A DNA stretch of 64,000 nucleotides from Azospirillum agricola (GTDB lineage Bacteria > Pseudomonadota > Alphaproteobacteria > Azospirillales > Azospirillaceae). Position 1 is the first letter of the stretch. Each line of letters starts with the position of its first letter. This document shows, piece by piece, positions 11,701 through 29,256 of this stretch. Under the pieces are notes generated by a model. That model was not told the DNA's origin, did not search any database, and was given only the letters and a program-made list of their open reading frames with translations. The position numbers were made by a program, and so were the translations under genes. The stretch is from assembly GCF_017876095.1 (NCBI RefSeq), contig NZ_JAGINM010000006.1, positions 310,001 through 374,000 of the forward strand, given 5' to 3'.

Positions 11701-14700
11701 CGGATGTACCGCACCGGCGACCGCGTGCGGCTGGGACCGGAGGGGCTGGAGTTCCTCGGCCGCACCGACCGGCAGGTCAAGGTGCGCGGCTTCCGCATCG
11801 AGACCGCCGAGATCGAGGCGGCGCTGAACGCCGTCCCGTCGGTGCGCGAGAGCGCGGTGATCGGCGTTCGCCGTCCCGGCGACACCGACCATCGGCTGGT
11901 GGCCTTCGTCGCCGGACACGGCCCGGACGCCGCCGCCCTGCGCGCGGCGCTGAAGCGCACGCTCCCCGACCACATGGTCCCGGCCCATTTCGTCGCGGTG
12001 GACGCCCTGCCCCTGGCGTCGAGCGGAAAGATCGACCGCCGCCGGCTGGAGGCCATGGCGCTCCCCGCCCTGGCCGAGCCCGGCCCGCCCGCCGAACGGA
12101 CGCCGCCGCGCAACGAGGTCGAAGGCCGTCTGCTGGCGATCTGGCGCGGCGTGCTGAAGACCGGCCCCATCGGCGTCCACGACAATTTCTTCGAGCTGGG
12201 CGGCCACTCGCTGATGGCGGTGCAGGTGGTCTCGCGCATCCGCGCCGGCTGGCCGGTCGCGACGTCGGCGCGCGACGTGTTCGATTTCCCGACCGTCGCC
12301 GAGCTGGCCGCCGAACTGGCGCGCCGGCTGGAGCAGGACCGCCCCGCCGTCGCCCGCCCGCCGCTGGTCGCGCTGCCCCGCCGGGCCGAGGCGGACGGGT
12401 CGGCGCTGATGCCGGTCTCCTACTCCCAGCGCTCCCTGTGGTTCCTCGACCGGCTGGAGGGCGGCGGCCGGGCCTACACCACCATCGGCGCCTTCCGACT
12501 GACCGGACGGCTTGAGGCATCGGCCCTCGCCCGCGCCTTCGGCGCCCTGCTGCGCCGCCACGAGTCGCTGCGGACCTGCTTCCTGCTGCGCGACGGGGAG
12601 CCGTGGCAGCGCATCCTGCCGCCCGGACCGCTGCCCTTCGCCCGCAAGACCGCACCGGCCGGCACCGCTCTCGACGACGCGGCGCTGGCCGAGCTGGCGC
12701 TGAACGAGGCCGCCCGCCCGATCGACCTGTCGCGCGAGCCGCCGCTCCGATTCACGCTGATCGAACTGGCGCCGGACCGGCATCTGGGCGTGCTGACGTG
12801 GCACCACATCGCGTCCGACGGCTGGTCGCTGGCCGTCTTCGTCCGCGAGATCGGCGCCCTCTACGCCGCCGAACTGGCCGGGGATGGCGGTGCCGCCATC
12901 CCGCCACCGCCCCTGCCCCACTTGCCGGTGCAGTACGCCGACTACGCCGTGTGGCAGGGGCAATGGCTGGAAAGCCCGGGTTTCGCGGCGCAGCTCGATT
13001 ACTGGACTCGCCAGCTCGCCGGCGCGCCGCCGCACCTCAACCTCTGCACCGACCGGCCGCGCCCGCACCGCCAGAGCTTCCACGGCGCCACCCTGCGCTT
13101 CCAGATCGACGCCGGCCTGACCCGCCGGCTGCTGGCGACCGGACAGGCGGTCCAGGCCAGCCTGTTCATGACGCTGCTGGCGGTGTTCATGGTGCTGCTG
13201 CACCGCCATTCCCGCCAGGACGACATCCTCGTCGGCACCCCGGTCGCCAGCCGGTCCGACGCCGCGCTGGAAGGGCTGATCGGCTTCTTCACCAACACCC
13301 TGGTGCTGCGCGGCCGCATGGCGGGCAACCCGCGATTCCGCGACGTCCTCGATTCGGTGCGCGGCATGGCGCTCGACGCCTTCGCCAACCCGGACGTGCC
13401 CTTCGAGAAGCTGGTGGACGCGCTCGACCCGCCGCGCAGCCTGTCGCACGCGCCGCTGTTCCAGGCGATGTTCAACCTCCAGAACACGCCGGTCGAGCCG
13501 GTCGAGCTGCCCGGCCTGACGCTCGCGCCGCTGGAGATCGACAGCCGCACCGCCAAGTTCGACCTGCTGCTCAGCCTGATCGAAACCGACGGCGGGCTGG
13601 ACGGCCATTGGGAATACAGCAGCGATCTGTTCGACCCGGCGACCGCCCAGCGGATGGTCGACCAGTATGTCGCCCTGCTGCGCGCGGTGGCCGAGACGCC
13701 CGAACGGCGGCTGCGCGATCTGCCGCTGTTCTCCGACGCCGAGCGCGACCGGCTGCTGGCCGCCTGCCGGGGACCGGCGGTGGCGGGCGGCGGCGACGGG
13801 ACGCTGCACCGCCTGTTCGAGGAGGCCGCCGCCCGCCACCCCACGGCGGTCGCGGTCGAGTTCGCCGGAGAGAGGCTGAGCTACGCCCGGCTGAACCGCT
13901 GGAGCAACGCGCTGGCCCGCCGGCTGCTGGCCCTCGGCCTGCGGCCCGGGGACCCGGTGGGCGTCCGGCAGGAGCGGTCGCTGGAGATGGTGGCGGCCGT
14001 GCTCGGCATCCTCAAGGCCGGCGGCGCCTACCTGCCGCTCGACCCCGCCCTGCCGGCGGCGCGGCTGGACTTCATCATTGGCAACGCCGGGGTGAAGCTG
14101 GTGGTGGGCGACGCGCCCCTGCCAAGCGGGCTCGACGCCCTGCCCCACGGCGCGCGGGGCGTCCCGGCCGGGCCGGAGCCCGGCGGGACGGACGAGGCCG
14201 GCAACCCCGACCTTCCCCTGTCGCCGGAAGACCTCGTCTATGTGCTCTACACCTCGGGCTCGACCGGGCAGCCCAAGGGGGTGCGGATGCCGCACCGGGC
14301 GCTGGTCAACCTGATCCGCTGGCAGGTGGCGGAGCCGTCCTTCCGGCCGGGGCTGCGCACCCTGCAATTCACCACGCTCGGCTTCGACGTCGCCTGCCAG
14401 GAGATGTTCGCCACCTGGGCGTCGGGCGGCACCCTGGTGCTGATGGACGAGGCGCTGCGCCGCGACGTCCCTTCGATGCTGGCCGCGGCCGCCGGCTGGG
14501 GGATCCAGCGCATCTTCCTGCCCTTCACCGCCCTCCAGCAGATGGCCGAGGCCTGGCCCCTGGCCCCGGCGCGGCCGGCCGCCTTGCACGAACTCCTGAC
14601 CGCCGGCGAACGCTTGCAGGTGACTCCGGCCCTGCGGCGGATGTTCCGGGATCTGCCGGGCTGCCGGCTGGTCAACCAGTACGGCCCGACCGAGACCCAC

Positions 14701-15731
14701 GTCGCCACCGCGCTGGTCCTGCCCGACGACCCGGCCGTCTGGCCGGAGCTGCCGCGCATCGGACGGCCGGTCGCCAACACCGCCGTCCACATCCTCGACG
14801 AGGAGGGGCGGCCCCTGCCGCCCGGCGTGCCGGGGCAGCTGTGGATCGCCGGCACGGCGGTCAGCCACGGCTATCTCGGCCGCCCCGACCTGACGGAAGC
14901 CGCCTTCCGTCCCGACCCCTTCGGACCGAAGTCCCCGGGGGGCATGATGTACGCCACCGGCGACCTCGCCTGCGTCCGCTGGGACGAGGGGGGCGGGCCG
15001 CCGGAGATCGACTTCCTCGGCCGCATCGACCAGCAGGTGAAGATCCGCGGCTACCGCATCGAACCCGAGGAGGTCGAGCGCGCCATCGTCGCCCAGGCCC
15101 GCGCGCGCGAGGCGGCGGTGGTCGCCTGGGCCGACGACCGGGGCGAGAAGCGGCTGGTCGCCTACTACGTCCCCGCCAGCCCCGAGGCGGGCGACCCGCG
15201 CGTGGTGCGCGACGGGCTGTCGGCGGTGCTGCCCGACTACATGGTGCCGACCCTGTGGGTGCCACTGCCGGCCCTGCCGCAGACCCGCAGCGGCAAGATC
15301 GACCGCAAGGCCCTGCCGCCGCCCGGCAGCGGCGCCGCCCGGCCGGCCGCCCCCTCGGCCCCACCCGGCAGCGCCACCGAACGGGCGGTCGCCGAGATCT
15401 GGCGGTCGGTCCTGCAAGGGCCGCCGGTCGGGCTGCACGACAATTTCTTCGACCTCGGCGGCTACTCCTTCCTGCTGCTGCGGGTGCTGGCCGAGATCCG
15501 GCGGCGCTTCCCCGACGCCGGGCACGTCACCATGGTCGGCCTGTTCGAGCACCCGACGGTCAAGGCCCTGGCCCGCCTGATCGACGGATCCCGGGAAGGG
15601 CCGGCGATCCGCCACCGGGCGGCGGTCCGCGCCGCCCGCCAGGAGAGCCGCGCCCAGGCGCGCGGCCGCCGCACCGCCCTGCGCCACGGGGCAACCGACA
15701 CCGACACACCGGATTTGGGAGAGGGCACGCG

Positions 15732-15735
<4 letters not shown>
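5752..15735 (+). CDS. Non-ribosomal peptide synthetase, three modules (TubC docking; C-A-T x3)
   Basis: This 3327-residue NRPS starts with a TubC-type N-terminal docking domain (about 3-55), typical of subunits that receive a chain from another protein. Module 1 has HHVITD at 195-200 (followed by Arg, not the usual Gly), YTSGSTG near 682 and carrier Ser1079. Module 2 has HHLVCD at 1271, FTSGSTG near 1750 and Ser2153. Module 3 has HHIASD at 2351, YTSGSTG near 2833 and Ser3239. Hand-read specificity codes are DAFWLGGTFK (close to Val), DAIQIGLIDK (no confident match) and DVQFLAQVAK (nearest to the Pro group). All three keep the A10 lysine. There are no epimerase or methyltransferase domains. 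A GGAAGAGGG run precedes the ATG, which overlaps the previous stop. The Arg-rich C-terminus resembles that of the protein ending at 908, and both precede a KS-first protein. Confidence 0.95.
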
Positions 15736-24428
<8,693 letters not shown>

Positions 24429-24496
24429 CCCCGGCGGCTCCGGCCCCTGCCTTGCTTCCCGGCCGGTGCCCCGGAAGCGCGGGCGCCGGTCTTGCC

Positions 24497-26305
24497 TCAG
24501 CCGCCGACCCGTCGGCCCGGCTCCAGCGCCGACTGCTGTTCGAACAGGCGGCGGTAGAGGCCGGACGGGCGGTGAAGCAGGGCGGCGTGGGTCCCTTCCT
24601 CCACCACCCGGCCCTGCTTGAAGACCAGGATGCGGTCCAGGGTGCGCACGGTGGACAGGCGGTGGGCGATGATGATGGCCGTGCGCCCCTGCATCAGGCG
24701 CTCCATCGCCTCCTGGATCAGCGCCTCCGATTCCGAATCCAGGCTGGAGGTCGCCTCGTCCAGGATCAGGACCGGCGCGTCGGCCAGGAAGGCGCGGGCC
24801 AGCGCCACCCGCTGGCGCTCGCCGCCGGACAGCTTGACGCCGCGCTCGCCGACCAGCGTGGCGTAGCCTTTCGGCAGGCGCACGATGAAATCATGGGCGT
24901 TGGCCAGCCTTGCGGCGCGCTCGATCTCCGCCAGCGTCGCGCCGGGACGGCCGTAGGCGATGTTCTCGGCCAGGGAGCGGTGGAAGAGGATCGGCTCCTG
25001 CGGGACGATGGCGATCTGCGAGCGCAGCGAATGCTGGGTCGCCCCCGCCACGTCCTGCCCGTCGATGCGGACCTGCCCCCCGGTCACGTCGTACAGCCGC
25101 TGGATCAGCTTCACGAAGGTGGTCTTGCCCGATCCCGACGGTCCGACCAGCCCGACCCGCTCGCCGGCGCGGATCGTCACCGAGAGGTCGTGGTAGAGCG
25201 GCGTCGCATGGCCTCCGTAACGGAAGGTGACGCGGTCGAAGCGCACCTCGCCGGCCGTGATGCGGAGCGGCACGGCGCCCGGCCGGTCCTCCACCCCCAG
25301 CGGCTCGGCGTGGATGGCCACCAGTTCCTCCATCTCGTTGATCGAGCGCTGGAGGTGGTTGATGTGCATGCCGATGTCGCGCAGATAGCCGTGCACGACG
25401 AAATAGGTCGTCAGCACATAGGCGACGTCGCCCGGCGTCGCCTGCCCGCGCCACCACAGCCACAGGGCGGTGGCCACCACGGCGGTGCGGATCAGCAGCA
25501 GGATGGCGAGCTGGGCGGTGCTGTGGCGGGTGTGGCGCGTCCAGGTGCGGTTGGTCCGGCGGCTCCATTTGCCGACGATCCGGGCCAGCCGGTCGTCCTC
25601 GCGCGGCTCGGCGCCGAACGCCTTGACCACCGCGTTGCAGCCGATGGCGTCGGCCAGCGTGCCGCCCAGCCGGGTATCCCAGGCGTTGGACAGCCGCGCC
25701 GCCGGGGCGATGTAGAGGGTGGCGAAGACGACGGTCAGCCCGATGTAGACCGCCGTCCCCAGCGCGATGACGAGCCCCATCACCGGCCATTGCAGGCCGA
25801 GCAGCACCATCGTCCCGGCCAGCACGACCAGCGACGGCCACAGCGCCAGCAGCAGCGTGTCGTTCAGCGTGTCGAGCGCCCACATGCCGCGCGTGATCTT
25901 GCGGACGATGGAACCGGCGAAGCTGTTGGCGTGCCAGTCGGTCGAGAAGCGCTGGACCCGGTGGAAGCTGTCCTGGCCGACGTCGGCCATGATGCGCAGG
26001 GTCAGCGGGATGACGCCGCTCCAGGCGACGTGACGCAGCACGACCATGCCGGCACCGAGCGCCACCATGGCGGCGAAGGCGCTCAGGGCGGCGTCGCGCG
26101 CCGTCTCCCGATCGGCGGACAGCAGCGCCAGGGCGTCGACCAGACGTCCGGCGAACAGCGGCATGAAGACGTCGGCCAGCGTCGCCAGGGCGATGGTGCC
26201 GGCGATCCAGGTCACCAGCGGCACCTGACGGCGCCAGTGTTGAAAGGTGAAGGCGAGAACGGCACGGATCGCATCCGTCCGGCCGGATTTTTTCAAGACA
26301 GCCAT
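24497..26305 (-). CDS. ABC exporter, fused membrane and ATPase domains
   Basis: This 602-residue half-transporter belongs to the type IV (MsbA/multidrug-like) exporter fold. The N-terminal half (about 25-320) has several hydrophobic helices. The C-terminal ATPase has Walker A GPSGSGKT at 388-395, signature LSGGE at 492 and Walker B VLILDEA near 512, followed by the H-loop AHRLS. It would act as a dimer in the inner membrane. It lies tail-to-tail with the last synthetase gene, 68 bases apart, so export of the cluster product or its precursor is plausible but unproven. The ATG at 26305 was chosen over an in-frame GTG at 26311. Another function, such as lipid or drug export, cannot be excluded. 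Confidence 0.88.
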   Translation of the reverse strand: MAVLKKSGRTDAIRAVLAFTFQHWRRQVPLVTWIAGTIALATLADVFMPLFAGRLVDALALLSADRETARDAALSAFAAMVALGAGMVVLRHVAWSGVIPLTLRIMADVGQDSFHRVQRFSTDWHANSFAGSIVRKITRGMWALDTLNDTLLLALWPSLVVLAGTMVLLGLQWPVMGLVIALGTAVYIGLTVVFATLYIAPAARLSNAWDTRLGGTLADAIGCNAVVKAFGAEPREDDRLARIVGKWSRRTNRTWTRHTRHSTAQLAILLLIRTAVVATALWLWWRGQATPGDVAYVLTTYFVVHGYLRDIGMHINHLQRSINEMEELVAIHAEPLGVEDRPGAVPLRITAGEVRFDRVTFRYGGHATPLYHDLSVTIRAGERVGLVGPSGSGKTTFVKLIQRLYDVTGGQVRIDGQDVAGATQHSLRSQIAIVPQEPILFHRSLAENIAYGRPGATLAEIERAARLANAHDFIVRLPKGYATLVGERGVKLSGGERQRVALARAFLADAPVLILDEATSSLDSESEALIQEAMERLMQGRTAIIIAHRLSTVRTLDRILVFKQGRVVEEGTHAALLHRPSGLYRRLFEQQSALEPGRRVGG

Positions 26306-26980
26306 GATCACGTCCGGCGCGACGACGCGCCGTCTCCACGGCGGACCGGCCGGGACGCGGCCATGGCCATGGCGCGTTCAGGGCCGGTCGGCACCGTCCA
26401 ATGAATGGGAATATCGATGACCGTTGCCGGGCTCAAGCAGCCCGCGGTCGGACCTTGCGGTCGGACGACCTAACGGTTGGCCGGTGTGGGAGATTTCAGC
26501 AGGCATTTCGAACGCATGCAGCCCCCCAACTTCCAAAAGAAAACCGGATTGTTTGCTTAGCAGGGTTGGCCGCTCGCGCCAATACGCCTTTTGTAATAGG
26601 CGAGCGCCCCACCGATGGGTTCCGGATTACTGGAAATCCGTTTTCACGCGCTTGATGGGAGAGGCCCCGGCGGCGCCGCACAGACCGTCTCGCCCGACAG
26701 GGCCTCAACCGGGAATTGCCTTGAAGTCCGGCCCTTGGGGCGTGGGTGTGAATCGACCCGTTTGCGCGGGCATCCCGGCAGGCAGTGGACACCCGCTCCG
26801 TCATGTTTTTGATTCGGTGGTGAAAAAGGTTCGGCCGCCTTGCCCTCGCCTTCCACGGCTCCGATGCGACCGAGCAGCCTCCAGGCTGCCCGCCAGCCGT
26901 CCATTCGAACGACCATCATGGCAATGGCGACGAAACCCAAGCCGTTGTTTCAGCTTTAAATTTTCTAGGGATCTGGAAAT
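26306..26980. other. Gene-poor interval between exporter and tRNA-Gln
   Basis: About 675 bases contain no convincing gene. From about 26400 the base composition is visibly less GC-rich than the surroundings. Short open frames here (for example ATG at 26401, 84 codons) lack a clear ribosome binding site and resemble no family I recognise. A small hairpin (CGCCT / AGGCG) sits near 26585-26602. The interval marks the border between the biosynthetic cluster and conserved genes. Confidence 0.6.
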
Positions 26981-27055
26981 TGGCTGGGGCGCCAGGATTC
27001 GAACCTGGGAATGGCGGTACCAAAAACCGCTGCCTTACCGCTTGGCGACGCCCCA
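26981..27055 (-). tRNA. tRNA-Gln (anticodon UUG)
   Basis: The minus strand folds as a 75-nucleotide tRNA with encoded CCA. The acceptor stem is TGGGGCG / CGCCCCA, followed by discriminator G and CCA at 26983-26981. The T-arm is CCAGG-TTCGAAT-CCTGG. The anticodon stem CAGCGG / CCGCCA region surrounds the loop TTTTGGT, giving anticodon TTG. A U at position 1 is typical of bacterial tRNA-Gln. The 3' end faces the biosynthetic cluster, the side on which integrating elements usually insert. Confidence 0.95.
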
Positions 27056-27147
27056 ACCGTCACGGCGATCGGTCATCGCCGGAAGGAGCGGCACCATAGA
27101 CGGAGAGGCCGCCGAGCGCAACAGGCTGCGAACGAAAAATTTCACGC

Positions 27148-29256
27148 TCAGCGTCCCTCCCGCCGCCACGCCATCAGCATCGCCCCCAGGACCAGGGCCA
27201 GCACCGCGCCGACCGGCAGCAGAGGCATGTCGGTCACCCCCGTCACCGTGAAGTCGCCGTTGGCGCGCAGACCGATCCAGCCCGATCCGGTCTGGTCGCG
27301 GTCGGGACGGGTGCGGCGGATCTCCACGCCCGGACGCGGGCCGGTCACGGTATCGGTGATCCAATGGACACCGCCGCCGGTCGCCTCGGTCACCGGGGCC
27401 ATGCGGTCGCCGGTGGTGCGGACGTCGGCCAGTTCGGGCGGGTTCACCGCCCCCACCACCGCCAGCGCCGTCCGCTCGCCGTCGGAGATGCGGTAGATGC
27501 CGGGAGCGCTCGCCGTCACCGTGGCGACGGCGCGGCCGGTCCGGTCGTCGGTCAGGGTCAGGGGGCTGGTCTCGTCCGATGGCGTGGTCAGCGTCACGGG
27601 GCGTGGGTCGGGCTCCAGCGAGCGGCGCTCGACCGTGATGCGGTTGCCGTCGACCCGCGCGCGCAGGTCGTTCTCCTCAAGCTCCGGCTCCTTCATCAGC
27701 CAGTGGGCGAGGCGGCGCAGCAGCTCGGCCTGCGGGCCGCCACCCTCGAAGCCGCGGCTCCACAGCCAGATCTGGTCGGAGGCGAGCTGCGCCACCCGGC
27801 CCTTGCCGACACGGTCGAGCACCAGCAGCGGCCGTTCGTCGGCGCCCTGCATCACCACCGCGCCGCCGTTCGGCGTCACCTCCACCTGATGGAACCAGCG
27901 GCCCCATTGCGGCGCGGAGTCGGCGCCGCGATCGCCGGGCAGGCCGGCGGTCACCGGGTGGCGACGGCCGGTCTCGGTCACGCTCGGCAGAAAGGGGCGG
28001 TCGATGGTCTGGCCGGTCGGGGCCGCCGGCAGGATCGAGCCGAGCGGCGTGCGGTAGAGCGACAGCGGCGTCGCGTAGCCCTGGCCGGAAGCCTCCAGCA
28101 GGGCGCCGCCCTTGCGGACATATTCGGCGATGTTCTCCAGATACATCTGCGGCAGCACGCCGCGCCGGCGGTAACGGTCGAAGATGATCAGGTCGAACTC
28201 GTCGAGCTTGACCTCGAACAGCTCGCGGATCGGGAAGGCGATCAGCGACAGCTCGCGGATCGGCGTGCCGTCCTGCTTCTCGGGCGGGCGCAGGATGGTG
28301 AAATGCACCAGATCGACCGAGGGGTCGGCCTTCAGCAGGTTGCGCCACGTCCGCTCGCCGGCGTGCGGCTCGCCGGAGACCAGCAGCACCCGCAACCGGT
28401 CGCGCACCCCGTTGACCACCACGGCGGCGCGGTTGTTCGCCAGCGTCAGTTCCTGCCGCGCGGCCTCGACTTCCAGCTCCAGCACATTCTGGCCGCCGTG
28501 GGTGACCGGCAGATCGATGCGGATGTCGCGGCCGACCGGCACGCGGATGCTGCGCGGGGCGCCACCATCCTGGCGCAGCGTCACCGCCGCGTCGGCGGAC
28601 TGGCGGCCCGGCATGTCGTCGACGCGGATCGTCAAATCGACCGGCTTGCCGACGAGGCCATAGCTCGGCGCCTGGACGATGGCGATGCGGCGGTCGCCCT
28701 CGTCGCGGTCGCCGGTCAGCAGCGTGTGGATCGGACCGATCTCAGCCAGCTTGGCGACGTTTTCCGGAACGTCGTGGATCTGGCCGTCGGTGATCAGCAC
28801 GGCGCCAGCCATGCGGCGGCGCGGCACGTCGGCCATCGCGCGGTTCAGCGCGTCGAACAGATGCGTCTCGTTGATGGCGGTGGCGTCGCCCGCCCCGTCG
28901 CCGGCGCGCACGACGCGCACCTCCAGGTCATTGAACGCCTTCAGCCGCTCGGTCAGCCCGGCCAGCGCCTGTTCGGCGCGCGCCCGGCGGTCGCCGATGG
29001 CCTGGCTCGGTGAATCGTCGACGACGATGACCGCGACGTCCTTGATCGGCTCGCGCTTCTCCTGGACCAGCGAGGGGTTGATCAGCGCCAGAGCCAGCAC
29101 CAGCACGGCCAGCAGCCGCAGCGCCACGCCGCGCGCCCGGCGGACGGCCGCGACCAGCACCACCAGCAGCGCCACGCCGAGCAGCGGGCCGAGCAGGGCC
29201 CAGGGCAGCAGCGGCGCCAGCGCGACGGAGGTGCCGGAGAACAGATCGACGGGCAT
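27148..29256 (-). CDS. Large membrane protein with GATase-like/VWA-like region (MoxR operon)
   Basis: This 702-residue protein has two N-terminal membrane helices (about 13-37 and 44-60), a long periplasmic or soluble middle and one C-terminal helix (about 678-696) ending in a basic tail. Near residue 75 the segment VAVIVVDDSPSQ resembles a VWA metal-site strand. The region near 285-500 resembles the class I glutamine-amidotransferase-like fold found in such proteins, but I see no clear nucleophilic Cys. It is the last gene of the moxR operon; its ATG at 29256 directly abuts the stop of the gene before it. Such proteins are usually annotated as hypothetical or putative glutamine amidotransferase. 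Its biochemical role is unknown; assembly or quality control of envelope complexes with the MoxR ATPase is inference. Confidence 0.82.
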   Translation of the reverse strand: MPVDLFSGTSVALAPLLPWALLGPLLGVALLVVLVAAVRRARGVALRLLAVLVLALALINPSLVQEKREPIKDVAVIVVDDSPSQAIGDRRARAEQALAGLTERLKAFNDLEVRVVRAGDGAGDATAINETHLFDALNRAMADVPRRRMAGAVLITDGQIHDVPENVAKLAEIGPIHTLLTGDRDEGDRRIAIVQAPSYGLVGKPVDLTIRVDDMPGRQSADAAVTLRQDGGAPRSIRVPVGRDIRIDLPVTHGGQNVLELEVEAARQELTLANNRAAVVVNGVRDRLRVLLVSGEPHAGERTWRNLLKADPSVDLVHFTILRPPEKQDGTPIRELSLIAFPIRELFEVKLDEFDLIIFDRYRRRGVLPQMYLENIAEYVRKGGALLEASGQGYATPLSLYRTPLGSILPAAPTGQTIDRPFLPSVTETGRRHPVTAGLPGDRGADSAPQWGRWFHQVEVTPNGGAVVMQGADERPLLVLDRVGKGRVAQLASDQIWLWSRGFEGGGPQAELLRRLAHWLMKEPELEENDLRARVDGNRITVERRSLEPDPRPVTLTTPSDETSPLTLTDDRTGRAVATVTASAPGIYRISDGERTALAVVGAVNPPELADVRTTGDRMAPVTEATGGGVHWITDTVTGPRPGVEIRRTRPDRDQTGSGWIGLRANGDFTVTGVTDMPLLPVGAVLALVLGAMLMAWRREGR

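Noticed and set aside
5617-15687. A 3356-codon open frame on the minus strand across the NRPS gene
   Set aside because: It is antisense to a domain-rich NRPS. In DNA this GC-rich, stops are rare in one antisense frame. The translation is a repetitive Arg/Gly/Gln-rich sequence with no domains.
26401-26655. An 84-codon frame starting at an ATG
   Set aside because: No ribosome site, no family resemblance and it overlaps another open frame; not enough to call a gene.
26424-27251. A 275-codon plus-strand frame in the gap after the exporter
   Set aside because: It runs through the tRNA-Gln gene and has no recognisable domain or ribosome site.
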